Shown piece after piece: positions 1 through 8,332 of a stretch of 64,000 bases of DNA. The DNA lies in NCBI RefSeq assembly GCF_008370045.1, contig NZ_VOBN01000013.1, forward strand, positions 62,001 through 126,000, written 5' to 3'. The notes under the pieces are model-generated. The model saw only the letters and a list, made by a program, of their open reading frames with translations. It was not told where the DNA came from and ran no database searches. The first letter of the stretch is position 1; every line of letters starts with the position of its first letter. This stretch comes from Pseudomonas sp. ANT_J12 (lineage in GTDB: Bacteria > Pseudomonadota > Gammaproteobacteria > Pseudomonadales > Pseudomonadaceae). Position numbers and translations under genes: made by a program.

Positions 1-936
1 GCCGGTGGCGGTGGTGGGCAGGGTGATGCTGTAGCCCGGCTCGACCTTGCGTTGCACGGCGATGTTCTGCACGTCTTGCAGGCTGATGGTCGGCGCGGCG
101 GGACCGGCCGGTGCGGCGCCGTGGGCCATGTGTTCGGCGTGGTCGCCGGACATCGGCATCGGCGTGTTTTCCATCGCCCAAGGCACGGTCTGGCGCGTGG
201 CGCTGTTGAGGCTGCGGGCTTCGACGTCGGACTTCGGCACGTTGTCCCACATCGCCGCCGGGAAGGTGTTCCAGACCTCGGCGTATTGCTTGCCCCAGAA
301 CCCGGTCCAGGTCATGCCGCTGAGCAGCATCACCAGCAGGAAGGCGGCGCCCCAGAACCCGGTCACGGCGTGCAAATCACGCCACAACACGCGACCGCGA
401 CTGCTGAGTCGTGGCCACAACACGCCGGCGTACTGACCTCGCGGCCACCACAGGAAAACCCCGGACACCACCAGCACCACGCCCCAGCCGGCGGCGAGTT
501 CCACCAGCCGATCACCGACAGTGCCAATCATCAGCTCGCCGTGAATCGCCCGGGCGAGGGCTTGCAGGTTTTTCTTGGCGTCTTGCTCGCCGAGGATGTC
601 GCCGTGGTACGGATCGATGAAGACGTTCAGCTCCTGGCCGCCGTTGATCACCACAAACTGCGCGCTACGTTCGGCGTTGATGGGCGGCAGGTATTGCTTG
701 ATCTGACCTTGTGGATAAGCCGTTTTCACTCGCTTGAGCAGGTCGTCGGCGGACACCGTTTGATGCCCCGCCGGGACGTTCATCAGGCTGCCGTACATCA
801 GCGGGTCGAGTTGCGGTTTGAACAGGTAGATGAGGCCGGTCAGGGCCAGCATGACCATGAACGGTGCGACGAATAATCCGGCGTAGAAATGCCAACGCCA
901 GGCCAGGTTGTAGAAGTTGGGTTTGGGCTGTTTCAT
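1..936 (-). CDS. PepSY-associated TM helix domain protein (3' end outside window)
   Basis: Inner-membrane protein of the PepSY/PepSY_TM family, which sits beside siderophore and metal receptors in many proteobacteria and is thought to act in metal reduction or release. The 312 codons in the window begin MKQPKPNFYN. Hydrophobic segments lie at about residues 17-39, 145-163 and 193-213, and a soluble PepSY-like portion (about 60-130, with the motif HGELM near 132) lies between the first two. A His-rich stretch (GDHAEHMAHG) follows the third helix. The C-terminal part is cut off by the window edge. It is the last gene of the copper cluster, downstream of oprC and separated from it by a REP pair, so copper is the likely substrate. 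The family call is firm; the biochemical role is inferred from context. Confidence 0.85.
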   Translation of the reverse strand, partial: MKQPKPNFYNLAWRWHFYAGLFVAPFMVMLALTGLIYLFKPQLDPLMYGSLMNVPAGHQTVSADDLLKRVKTAYPQGQIKQYLPPINAERSAQFVVINGGQELNVFIDPYHGDILGEQDAKKNLQALARAIHGELMIGTVGDRLVELAAGWGVVLVVSGVFLWWPRGQYAGVLWPRLSSRGRVLWRDLHAVTGFWGAAFLLVMLLSGMTWTGFWGKQYAEVWNTFPAAMWDNVPKSDVEARSLNSATRQTVPWAMENTPMPMSGDHAEHMAHGAAPAGPAAPTISLQDVQNIAVQRKVEPGYSITLPTTATG

Positions 937-994
937 CACGTGTGCTCCGCTTTGGCTTGGTTCTTTGTTGTTGTCCGGTGACTGCTGCGCAGTC

Positions 995-1087
995 GTTCGC
1001 GGGCGAGCCTCGTTCCTACAGGTCCAGGGTGTTCGCATCGTTTGTAAACGACACAAATCCGTAGGAGCGAGGCGTGCCCGCGAAGCT
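995..1087. repeat. REP pair (inverted palindromic repeats) between oprC and the PepSY gene
   Basis: Two inverted copies of a GC-rich element, ttcgcgggcgagcctcgttc and its partner gtaggagcgaggcgtgcccg, flank about 45 bases. This is the same family as the elements at 27591, 41256, 47061 and 57383. Confidence 0.75.
1038..1051. promoter_or_regulatory. Palindrome upstream of the PepSY gene
   Basis: The 14-base perfect palindrome tcgtttgtaaacga lies about 100 bases upstream of the PepSY start. It resembles the gtcgtaaacgac palindrome just upstream of oprC. It may be a regulator site, but no known consensus is claimed. Confidence 0.3.
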
Positions 1088-1088
1088 T

Positions 1089-3164
1089 TTAAAAGCTCAT
1101 ATCCACCTTGGTCCAGAGCGTGCGCCCCGGTTCGTTGATGGCTTGCGGGTCATTGGCCGGGTAGCCGAAACCGGCATTGCCCGCCAGGTTCAAATGCTCG
1201 GCGTAAGCCTTGCCGAACAGGTTGTCGACGCCGGTGCTGACCTTCCAGTTTTTGTTGATGCGGTACGCGCCGTTGAGCGAGAACACGCCGAAACCGGAGC
1301 TCTTGTCGAAGTCCTTGCCGACCACGTTGCCCTTGTTCTGGTCGATGCGGTTCTGCGCCGCCACCACGCGCCACAAGGCACCGGCGCTCCAGTTGTCTTC
1401 GCTGTAGGTCAGGCCGAAACGTGCGTCCAGCGGCGGCATTTGCGGCAGTGCCTTGCCGTCGCTGCTGTTCTTGCCCCAGGCGTAGGCCAGGGTCGCGTCG
1501 GCTTTCCAGTTCGAGGTCAATTTGTAAGCGGCCCCGAGTTCGCCGCCCATGATTCGCGCGTCGATGTTCTGCGCTTGTGACGTACTGCCCATCATCCCCG
1601 GCGTGTAGTTGAACAGGATGTAATCGCGCACCTGGCCGACGTAGCCCGAGGCCCAGGCTTCGAGGTCGTCGGTCTTGTATTGCAGGCCGAAGTCGAGCTG
1701 GGTGGTTTTTTCCGGTTTGATCGAGTCGAAGGCGTTCACCGAACCGGCGGCACCGGCATCCGGGGAAAACAGCTCCCAGTAATCCGGGAAGCGCTGGCTG
1801 TGACCGAGGCCGGCGTACAGCGTGGTCGGGCTGTCCGCCAAGTCGTGTTCATAGCGGACGAAACCGCTGGGCAGGGTGTCAGCGCGGGTTTTGTCGGCGG
1901 TCGGGTTCGGCATGCTCATCATCCCGGAACCGGTGCTCTGCCGATAATCCTTGGCCGAGGCACGGTCCACCCGCGCACCGGTAATCAGCCGATCACGGTC
2001 GGCGGCGTACCAGGTCAATTCGCTGAACACCCCGTAGTTATGGAAGTCGGCGTCCTTGGTGTAAGGCAGGTCCTTGTAGGTGTCGATGCCCATGCTGCTG
2101 CGCTGGCGGTGTTCGTTGGTCTGGGCGTCGAGGCCGCTGATCAATTGCACATCGGCCCAGCGCCAGGTCGCCTTGATCCGCGCGCCGAGGGTGCGCCGGT
2201 CGACGTTGGACGCCATCGGCCCCGCCATCATCCCGGTGCCGGACGGCGTGCGCAGGGTGTAGTTGTCCATCACGTGGTCGGCGTAGTTGTAGTAGACCTG
2301 GGCCTCGATCTTATCCAGCACGTCGCCGATGTTGGACTTCTCGAAACGCAGCCCCAGGCTTTCGCGTTTGAACTGCGAACCGTCCATGCCGCGTCCGGCG
2401 TACCGCGCCTCGCCGTCGCCCTTGCCGGCGGTCAGCTCCAGCAGGGTGTCGGCGTCCGGAGTCCAACCCACCGCGACGTCGCCGTTCCACTTGTCGTAGC
2501 GCGACGCCACGGTGTCGTTGTTACCGTCCTTGTAGTCATCGGAATGGGCGGTGTTGCCGATCACTCGCACATAGCCCAACGGCCCGCCCGCTGCGGCGTC
2601 CACCACTTTGTCGAAGCGGCCGTTGGAGCCGGCCAACACGCTGGCGTTCACCCGGGTGCCGAGTTCGCCGAAGCTTTCCGGTTCACGGTCGAACAGGACG
2701 GTGCCGGCCGATGCGCCCGGGCCCCACAGTACGGTTTGTGGGCCTTTGATCACGGTGAGCTTGTCGTAGGTTTCCGGGGAAATGTACGACGTCGGCGCGT
2801 CCATGCGGCCCGGGCAGGCGCCGAGCATCATGCTGCCGTTGGTGAGGATGTTCAGCCGCGAGCCGAACATGCCGCGCAACACCGGATCGCCATTGGTGCC
2901 GCCATTGCGCACGAGGGCGAAGCCGGGAATGGTCTTCAGATAATCGCCACCGTCACTGGCCGGCACTGGTTGGCGCGGGTCCTTGGGGTTGGTGACGATG
3001 GTCAGCGGCGAGCTTGGCGCGATGGCGGCAATCACCGTCGGGCTCAGTTCTTCGGCGTGGCCGGCGTGATCATCGGCCAGCGCCAATGGGGTCAGCAAAA
3101 CGCCGCAAAGGACGGCGGAGGCATGGGTGTAAAAAAAGCGTGTGTCAGCAGAAAACCTGGACAT
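1089..3164 (-). CDS. oprC: TonB-dependent copper receptor OprC
   Basis: Outer-membrane TonB-dependent channel that imports copper. The 691-residue product has a signal peptide (residues 1 to about 30, ending ALA), a plug domain (about 60-180, with ILTNG and KGPQTVLWGPG) and a beta barrel ending in the aromatic terminus VDMSF. The copper-binding residues described for P. aeruginosa OprC are present: a CxxxM motif at C117-M121 (ACPGRM) and an HxM motif at H297-M299 (DHVMD). I start at the second ATG (MSRFSADTRF), which has GGA about 8 bases upstream; an ATG four codons earlier (MEIVMSRF) is possible. The open frame runs further upstream, but only through a REP element. The neighbouring PCu(A)C chaperone, DUF2946 genes and PepSY gene support copper uptake. 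Confidence 0.95.
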   Translation of the reverse strand: MSRFSADTRFFYTHASAVLCGVLLTPLALADDHAGHAEELSPTVIAAIAPSSPLTIVTNPKDPRQPVPASDGGDYLKTIPGFALVRNGGTNGDPVLRGMFGSRLNILTNGSMMLGACPGRMDAPTSYISPETYDKLTVIKGPQTVLWGPGASAGTVLFDREPESFGELGTRVNASVLAGSNGRFDKVVDAAAGGPLGYVRVIGNTAHSDDYKDGNNDTVASRYDKWNGDVAVGWTPDADTLLELTAGKGDGEARYAGRGMDGSQFKRESLGLRFEKSNIGDVLDKIEAQVYYNYADHVMDNYTLRTPSGTGMMAGPMASNVDRRTLGARIKATWRWADVQLISGLDAQTNEHRQRSSMGIDTYKDLPYTKDADFHNYGVFSELTWYAADRDRLITGARVDRASAKDYRQSTGSGMMSMPNPTADKTRADTLPSGFVRYEHDLADSPTTLYAGLGHSQRFPDYWELFSPDAGAAGSVNAFDSIKPEKTTQLDFGLQYKTDDLEAWASGYVGQVRDYILFNYTPGMMGSTSQAQNIDARIMGGELGAAYKLTSNWKADATLAYAWGKNSSDGKALPQMPPLDARFGLTYSEDNWSAGALWRVVAAQNRIDQNKGNVVGKDFDKSSGFGVFSLNGAYRINKNWKVSTGVDNLFGKAYAEHLNLAGNAGFGYPANDPQAINEPGRTLWTKVDMSF

Positions 3165-3182
3165 GACAATTTCCATCGAACA

Positions 3183-3194
3183 GTCGTAAACGAC
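3183..3194. promoter_or_regulatory. Palindrome upstream of oprC
   Basis: The perfect palindrome gtcgtaaacgac lies about 18 bases upstream of the oprC start. The half gtcgtaaac recurs at 3286-3294. It may be an operator; no regulator can be named. Confidence 0.3.
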
Positions 3195-3218
3195 ACGGCC
3201 GGCAGCGTTCGCATTCCC

Positions 3219-3397
3219 TGTGGGAGCGGGCTTTATGGTGAGGCGCTTGTGTGGCGAGGGGGCTTGCCCCCGTTCGGCTGCGAAGCAGTCGTAAACCATT
3301 GCGTGCGGTGTACCTGATACACAGCAATTGCCGGTTTTGGGGCCGCTGCGCGACCCAACGGGGGCAAGCCCCCTCGCCACAAATGCCCGCTCCCACA
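3219..3397. repeat. Nested REP palindromes upstream of oprC
   Basis: Outer arms tgtgggagcgggc (3219) and gcccgctcccaca (ending 3397) enclose inner arms tgtggcgagggggcttgccc (about 3250) and gggcaagccccctcgccaca (ending about 3381). Two REP families are therefore nested. The open frame of oprC reads through the block, but it is not coding. Confidence 0.75.
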
Positions 3398-3442
3398 AGT
3401 TGCTACGGCTACTTCATAAACCGTGTGAGATCGGTGTGGTGT

Positions 3443-3865
3443 TTACGACGTGATGGGCGGGGCGCGGGTTCGGGCGCCAGGGAAGAACGATTGCCGGGCG
3501 TGGCCCAGGCGGGTGGCAGGCGTGGTGAAGGTCGTTACGTGAGGTGTGTTGAACGCGACGAAGGATTGGCCGCCGGTCAGCGCCGGGCAGTTGAACAGCA
3601 GGCTGCAATAGCCACACTTTTCCCAGAGCGCGTGATGCTCTGCTTTCGCAGGGCAGTGTTCTTGCGCCTGCTCACCGTGGCCGTCCATGCTCATGTCCAT
3701 CGACATGTTCATGGACATTGGGGCGCCCTGATCCATCGGCATCGACTGAGAAATCAGTGGACCGATAAAGATCATCAGCATGGCGAACAGGCTGATCCAG
3801 CTACCTCGCGTCAGGCCTGACGACTGACGGCGATGTGCGGATGACCTGGCGCTAAGGGCGCGCAT
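3443..3865 (-). CDS. DUF2946 family protein (copper cluster)
   Basis: Small protein (140 residues) of the DUF2946 family, whose members are encoded with copper receptors and PCu(A)C chaperones in pseudomonads; no biochemical role is established. It has an N-terminal hydrophobic segment (about residues 20-40) that could be a signal anchor, followed by a Met/His-rich stretch (PMDQGAPMSMNMSMDMSM) fit for copper binding, and a Cys pair in the motif CGYCSLLFNC. The start follows MRALSARSSA; no strong ribosome site is visible. It lies 20 bases downstream of the PCu(A)C gene and upstream of oprC on the same strand, so the genes probably form one operon. Periplasmic location is inferred. Confidence 0.8.
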   Translation of the reverse strand: MRALSARSSAHRRQSSGLTRGSWISLFAMLMIFIGPLISQSMPMDQGAPMSMNMSMDMSMDGHGEQAQEHCPAKAEHHALWEKCGYCSLLFNCPALTGGQSFVAFNTPHVTTFTTPATRLGHARQSFFPGARTRAPPITS

Positions 3866-3885
3866 GGCGGTTTCTGCTCAGGCGT

Positions 3886-4365
3886 TTACTGGGCGTGAGC
3901 GTGCATCTGCATGTCTTCCGGTGGCTTCTTCTGCACCGAGACTTCAACCGTCACGTTGCCGGACTTCTCGAAATGCATCGTCAATGGAAAACGCTTGCCG
4001 TCGCTCAAAAGGCTGCGGTCTTTCAGGTTCAGCAGCATCACGTGATGGGCCATCGGCGCAAACGTCACGTTGCCACCCGCAGGGATTTCCACGCTCGGCA
4101 CCTGCTGCATTTTCATCAGATCGTTTTGCATGACGTGTTCATGCAACTGGGCTTCGCCGGAGATCGGAGAGTCGACACTGAGCAGTCGATCAGCGGTTTT
4201 GCCGTTGTTGTGAATCACGAAGTACGCCGCCACGGTCGGCGCGTTAGGCGGTAGTTCCTGCGACCACGGATGGGCGATTTCCAGCTCGCCGGCCTTGTAT
4301 TCGTGGGCATTGGCGAAACAGGCAGGCAGCAGCAACGCGGCCAGAACGATGAGTTTGTTCAACAT
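3886..4365 (-). CDS. PCu(A)C copper chaperone
   Basis: Periplasmic copper chaperone of the PCu(A)C (DUF461) family, which binds Cu(I) and passes it to cuproproteins or uptake partners. The 159-residue product has a signal peptide (cleavage near residue 20, AHEYK) and the complete family motif H-x10-M-x21-H-x-M, at H75, M86, H108 and M110. A second Met/His group (MQMHAHAQ) ends the chain and could hold further metal. It lies between two DUF2946 genes and upstream of oprC, which suggests it loads or unloads copper for this uptake route rather than only for cytochrome oxidase assembly. Confidence 0.93.
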   Translation of the reverse strand: MLNKLIVLAALLLPACFANAHEYKAGELEIAHPWSQELPPNAPTVAAYFVIHNNGKTADRLLSVDSPISGEAQLHEHVMQNDLMKMQQVPSVEIPAGGNVTFAPMAHHVMLLNLKDRSLLSDGKRFPLTMHFEKSGNVTVEVSVQKKPPEDMQMHAHAQ

Positions 4366-4413
4366 GGCAGTTCTCCAGAACGATTCAAAACGCAGGTCAA
4401 TTGCGAGAAGGAA

Positions 4414-4812
4414 TCACACCAGAGGGGAAGCGCGGGGGTTGAGACTCGGCCATTGCTGGCGCGGCGTGGGCGTATCGAGCGAGGCGGCGGGCAGGCTTCG
4501 ATTGGCCTCGAACCGCGCGAAATACAACTGCGGCATATGCCCCGGCAGCGCCACCAGAGGCGCCGAGCCCGAGCAGCACCAGCAATGCTGCATAGTGGAA
4601 TGATCGTCGTTTTGCGGGGTTTTCTGTTCCAGCGTGCCCAGGGAAATCGCCACCATCTTCGTCCCGCTGGACGTGCAGAAACTGCCCCACAACAACTGCT
4701 CGGCGGGTGACTTCGCCGACTGCGCCATCGCTCCGGTCATCGGCATGGCGAGCATATTGAACAGCACTGCAAAGCAGGCGATCCAGGCAAATGCGAGCCG
4801 TAGTCGGGACAT
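4414..4812 (-). CDS. DUF2946 family protein, first gene of the copper cluster
   Basis: 132-residue DUF2946-type protein. A hydrophobic N-terminus (about residues 6-30, ending GAMA) looks like a signal peptide. The middle holds a His/Cys group, MQHCWCC (about residues 79-85), and a pair of earlier His/Met residues that could bind copper. It is the promoter-proximal gene of the minus-strand copper cluster, 48 bases ahead of the PCu(A)C gene, and is distinct in sequence from the second DUF2946 gene. An 8-base inverted repeat lies 24 bases upstream of its start. Function unknown beyond the family's association with copper genes. Confidence 0.8.
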   Translation of the reverse strand: MSRLRLAFAWIACFAVLFNMLAMPMTGAMAQSAKSPAEQLLWGSFCTSSGTKMVAISLGTLEQKTPQNDDHSTMQHCWCCSGSAPLVALPGHMPQLYFARFEANRSLPAASLDTPTPRQQWPSLNPRASPLV

Positions 4813-4835
4813 GGGACAGATCCGGTTGAGTGGGC

Positions 4836-4862
4836 GATCAGGCGCGGCTATTTAGCCTGATC
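4836..4862. promoter_or_regulatory. Inverted repeat upstream of the copper cluster
   Basis: gatcaggc and gcctgatc, separated by 11 bases, form a perfect 8-base inverted repeat 24 bases upstream of the first DUF2946 gene. It could be an operator or a leader hairpin. Which regulator would bind is unknown. Confidence 0.35.
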
Positions 4863-4969
4863 AGGGCCGATAAGTAAAAAAGCGGCGTGCGGTGTGGTGT
4901 CGCAGCGTACTTTCAAAAGAGTGTAGCGGCTTCGATTCAAAATGCCGGAGTTCAGGCTAGAACACTACC

Positions 4970-5063
4970 CTGTGGCGAGGGAGCTTGCTCCCGCTGGACT
5001 GCGTAGCAGTCCCATCTTTTGTGAGCGCTTCGCACTCAAGCGGGAGCAAGCTCCCTCGCCACA
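4970..5063. repeat. REP pair between the cob and copper clusters
   Basis: Inverted arms ctgtggcgagggagcttgct and agcaagctccctcgccaca, with internal small palindromes (gactgcgtagcagtc and gagcgcttcgcactc). Both flanking operons run on the minus strand, so it separates the end of cobK from the copper promoter region. Confidence 0.8.
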
Positions 5064-5068
5064 ATGAT

Positions 5069-5803
5069 TTATGCGTCTGTCATGTTGCATTCCGCCAGTG
5101 CGGCCAATACCTCATCCACCAACTCAAACTCCCGATCAACCCGCGCCAACACCGGCCGCTTCAACACCAACACCGGCACCCCGCGCTCCCGCGCCACTTC
5201 CAGCTTCGGCTCGGTGGCGGTGCTTCCGCTGTTTTTGCTGATCAGCACATCGATTTGCCGACGTTCGAACAAATCCCGCTCCTCCTCGATCACAAACGGC
5301 CCCCGGGCGCCGATGACTTCGCAGCGTTCGTTGCCGGGGTAAACGTCGAGGGCGCGCAAGGTCCAGAATTGCTCCGGGGGGATTTCGTGCAGGTGTTGCA
5401 ACGGCTCGCGGCCGAGTGTGAACAGTGGTCGGCGGAACGGCTTCAAGGCTTCGATCAATTCTGCCCAGTCGCTGACTTCCCGCCAGTCGTCTCCGGCCTG
5501 AGGTTGCCAGGCCGGGCGTCGCAATGCCCAGCACGGGATGCCGCTCATTTGTGCGGCGGTGGCGGCGTTCTGGCTGATTTGCGCGGCGTAGGGGTGGGTG
5601 GCGTCCAGCAGCAGTTCAATGCCTTCATCGCGAATGAACTGCGCCAGGCCTTCAGCACCGCCGTATCCGCCGACGCGCACCTGGCAGGTCAAATCCGTCG
5701 GCACCCGACCGACGCCGGCCAGGCTGTAAATATGCTCCGGCCCCAACGTCCGGGCGATGGCCAGGGCTTCGGTGACGCCACCGAGCAACAACATACGCTT
5801 CAT
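5069..5803 (-). CDS. cobK: Precorrin-6A reductase CobK
   Basis: NADPH-dependent reductase that converts precorrin-6A to precorrin-6B in cobalamin ring synthesis. The 244-residue product has the family's N-terminal nucleotide-binding start (MLLLGGVTEA), the motif DATHPYAAQIS (about residue 67) and the late motif ISKNSGS (about 188), all characteristic of CobK/CbiJ. It is the last gene of the minus-strand operon cobL-cbiD-cobK; its ATG overlaps the cbiD stop by four bases, indicating translational coupling. Length is normal for the family. Confidence 0.95.
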   Translation of the reverse strand: MKRMLLLGGVTEALAIARTLGPEHIYSLAGVGRVPTDLTCQVRVGGYGGAEGLAQFIRDEGIELLLDATHPYAAQISQNAATAAQMSGIPCWALRRPAWQPQAGDDWREVSDWAELIEALKPFRRPLFTLGREPLQHLHEIPPEQFWTLRALDVYPGNERCEVIGARGPFVIEEERDLFERRQIDVLISKNSGSTATEPKLEVARERGVPVLVLKRPVLARVDREFELVDEVLAALAECNMTDA

Positions 5804-6897
5804 TGAAAAGCTCCCGCATGACCCACAATCCCGCCCTGGCGATCAATCGCAAACACCTCGACCTGCACCTGCGCCGGCACCACGCTGCGGGCAAACTCCA
5901 GCGCATGCCGACACACTTCATCGCCTAACGCGATGCCGACAGCGCTGGCCATGGCCAACGCCTGCTGACTGGTATTGGCCTCACGGATCGATTGCTGCAA
6001 AGCACCGTCCGCCCCAATCGCCGCCGCCCATTCGGCCAGTTGCGGCAAGTCGATGCTTGAATGCCGGCTGTGCAGGTCCATGTGCCCGGCCGCCAGTTTG
6101 CTGATCTTGCCGAAGCCGCCGCAAATGCTGAGTTTATCCACCGGCACTTTGCGCAGGTGCTTGAGCACCGCACCCACGAAGTCGCCCATTTCGATCAGGG
6201 CGATTTCCGGCAGGTCATAGACCCGGCGCATGGTGTCTTCGCTGGCATTGCCGGTGCAGGCGGCGATGTGCAGATAGCCGTTGGTTTTGGCGACGTCGAT
6301 GCCCTGGTGGATCGAGGCGATGTACGCCGCGCAGGAAAACGGCCGGACGATGCCGCTGGTGCCGAGGATCGACAAGCCGCCGAGAATCCCCAGGCGCGGG
6401 TTCATGGTTTTCAGCGCCAGGGCTTCGCCGTTCTCGACATTGACAGTGACCTCGAAACCGCCGCTGTAGCTCAGCTCTTCGGCCAGCAATGTCAGATGCT
6501 CGGTGATCATCTTGCGCGGCACCGGGTTGATCGCCGGCTCGCCGACGTTCAGCACCAGACCGGGACGCGTCACGGTGCCGACGCCACGGCCGGCAAAAAA
6601 GCGAATCCCCGGCTCGGCACCCAGGCGCACGTGGGAATAAAGCAACGCGCCATGGGTCACGTCCGGGTCATCCCCGGCGTCCTTGAGGGTTCCAGCCTCG
6701 GCGCCGTCGTCGTTCAAACGGCAGAATTCCAGACGCATCCGCACCTGCTTGCCCTTGGGCAGGACGATCTCCACCGCGTCCGCCGTCGCGCCACTGAGCA
6801 ACAACCGGGCGGCGGCGAGGCTGGTGGCCGTGGCGCAGCTGCCGGTGGTCAGGCCGCTGCGCAGGGGCGCGGGTTGTTCGGCGGTTTCGTCACGCAT
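5800..6897 (-). CDS. cbiD: Cobalt-precorrin-5B C1-methyltransferase CbiD
   Basis: CbiD-type C1-methyltransferase of the corrin ring, an enzyme first known from the anaerobic pathway. The 365-residue protein opens with the signature LRSGLTTGSCATATSLAAA (residues 12-30) and has the C-terminal region GFGKISKLAAGHMDLHS. In pseudomonads it is found with the oxygen-dependent CobG and no CobF, so it is presumed to do the CobF step in an otherwise aerobic pathway; that assignment is family knowledge, not shown here. It overlaps cobK by four bases and cobL by eight. Confidence 0.93.
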   Translation of the reverse strand: MRDETAEQPAPLRSGLTTGSCATATSLAAARLLLSGATADAVEIVLPKGKQVRMRLEFCRLNDDGAEAGTLKDAGDDPDVTHGALLYSHVRLGAEPGIRFFAGRGVGTVTRPGLVLNVGEPAINPVPRKMITEHLTLLAEELSYSGGFEVTVNVENGEALALKTMNPRLGILGGLSILGTSGIVRPFSCAAYIASIHQGIDVAKTNGYLHIAACTGNASEDTMRRVYDLPEIALIEMGDFVGAVLKHLRKVPVDKLSICGGFGKISKLAAGHMDLHSRHSSIDLPQLAEWAAAIGADGALQQSIREANTSQQALAMASAVGIALGDEVCRHALEFARSVVPAQVQVEVFAIDRQGGIVGHAGAFQ

Positions 6898-8101
6898 CGA
6901 ACGGTTTCGTCACGTCGAGCAAGGTAATCGGCAACGCCTGACGCCAGGTATCGAACTCGCCAAGGGGTTGGGCCTGGGCGATGTGGATGCGGGTCAGTTC
7001 ACCGCCATGCTGTTCGCGCCAAGCCATCAGGGTCATTTCACTTTGCAGGGTCACCGCGTTGGCGATCAGGCGGCCGCCGGGTTTCAGCACCGACCAGCAG
7101 GCGTCGAGCACACCGTCGCGGGTCACGCCGCCGCCAATGAAAATCGCATCCGGGCGTTCGAGCCCGGCCAGCGCTTGCGGCGCGCTGCCGCGAATCAATT
7201 GCAGGCCCGGGACGCCCAGGGCATCGCGGTTGTGTTCGATCAATAGCTGCCGACCTTCATCAGCCTCGATGGCCAGCGCCCGGCAGCTCGGGTGCGTGCG
7301 CATCCATTCGATGCCGATCGAGCCGCTGCCGGCGCCGACGTCCCACAGCAGTTCGCCGGGTGTCGGCGCGAGGCGGGCGAGGGTGATGGCGCGCACGTCA
7401 CGCTTGGTCAGTTGGCCGTCGTGCTGGAAGGCGCAATCCGGCAAACCGGCGAGGCGTGACAGGCGTGGGGTGCCAGGGTCGGCGATGCACTCGATGGCGA
7501 CAATATTGAGATCGGCAATGCCCGTTGCGCTCCAGTCGCGGGCCACCCCGTCGATGCGCCGTTCGGCATCGCCGCCCAAGTGTTCCAGCACGGTCAGCCG
7601 GCTCGCCCCGAAACCGCGTTCGCGCAGCAACTCGGCAACCGCCGCCGGGCTCTGCCCGTCATTGCTCAACACCAACAACCGCACGCCACCGGACAACTGC
7701 GCATTCAGCGCAGCCACCGGGCGAGCCACCACTGAAAGCGTCACCACGTCTTGCAACGGCCAACCCAGGCGCGCCGCCGCGAGTGAGCAAGAGGAGGGCG
7801 CCGGCAGAATCAGCATTTGCTCGGCAGGAACCTGTCGCGCGAGGCTGGCACCGACGCCAAAGAACATCGGGTCGCCACTGGCCAGCACGCACACCGCTTC
7901 GCCATGGCGCTCCAGCACCGGGGCCAGGGAAAACGGACTCGGCCACAACTGCCGCTCGCCGCGAATGCACACCGGCAGCAAATCCAGTTGGCGCTGGCCG
8001 CCGATGATCCGCGAGGCGTTCATCAGGGCGCGTCGGGCGTTTTTGCCCAGGCCCTTGAAGCCGTCTTCACCGATTCCCACAACCGTCAGCCAGGGTGTCA
8101 T
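6890..8101 (-). CDS. cobL: Precorrin-6Y C5,15-methyltransferase (decarboxylating) CobL
   Basis: Bifunctional methyltransferase that methylates C5 and C15 of precorrin-6B and decarboxylates the acetate side chain. The 403-residue product joins an N-terminal CbiE domain (begins MTPWLTVVGIGEDGFKGLG) and a C-terminal CbiT domain with the SAM-binding motif WDVGAGSGSIGIEW (about residue 257). The start is set at 8101, which has AAGGA about six bases upstream; a longer reading to 8140 has no ribosome site and a non-conserved N-terminus. It heads the minus-strand operon and is separated from the divergent cobG by an orphan gene. Confidence 0.95.
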   Translation of the reverse strand: MTPWLTVVGIGEDGFKGLGKNARRALMNASRIIGGQRQLDLLPVCIRGERQLWPSPFSLAPVLERHGEAVCVLASGDPMFFGVGASLARQVPAEQMLILPAPSSCSLAAARLGWPLQDVVTLSVVARPVAALNAQLSGGVRLLVLSNDGQSPAAVAELLRERGFGASRLTVLEHLGGDAERRIDGVARDWSATGIADLNIVAIECIADPGTPRLSRLAGLPDCAFQHDGQLTKRDVRAITLARLAPTPGELLWDVGAGSGSIGIEWMRTHPSCRALAIEADEGRQLLIEHNRDALGVPGLQLIRGSAPQALAGLERPDAIFIGGGVTRDGVLDACWSVLKPGGRLIANAVTLQSEMTLMAWREQHGGELTRIHIAQAQPLGEFDTWRQALPITLLDVTKPFDA

Positions 8102-8332
8102 GCCGTTCCTTAATCCAGGGTTGATCTTCAAGGGCGGCATGATAACGCGGCTTGCGTCATTGCAGGCTCATCACTTGTCGAATGCCTGCCTGCTGTGCAC
8201 TGACATTTAATGTTGATAAACCTCGACTGTTTTAATTAATCAATTTGTTTAGTCTGGTTTGTGCAGGGGCGCTGGGTATAGGGCGCCCATCAAAAGACCG
8301 GATGATATAAATGCCAAGGAGGCGAGGAAGTA

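Noticed and set aside
1680..3317. Long plus-strand open frame (545 codons) opposite oprC
   Set aside because: Mirror frame of the well-supported receptor gene; composition rich in G/R/H/V, no domain, no ribosome site.
3165..3398. Longer start of oprC (about 78 extra residues)
   Set aside because: The extra codons translate a REP element; the signal peptide begins at the chosen ATG.
8102..8332. Possible cobalamin riboswitch ahead of cobL or cobG
   Set aside because: I find no B12-box-like core in the cobL leader (minus strand of this interval), and the cobG side has too little leader after the orphan gene.
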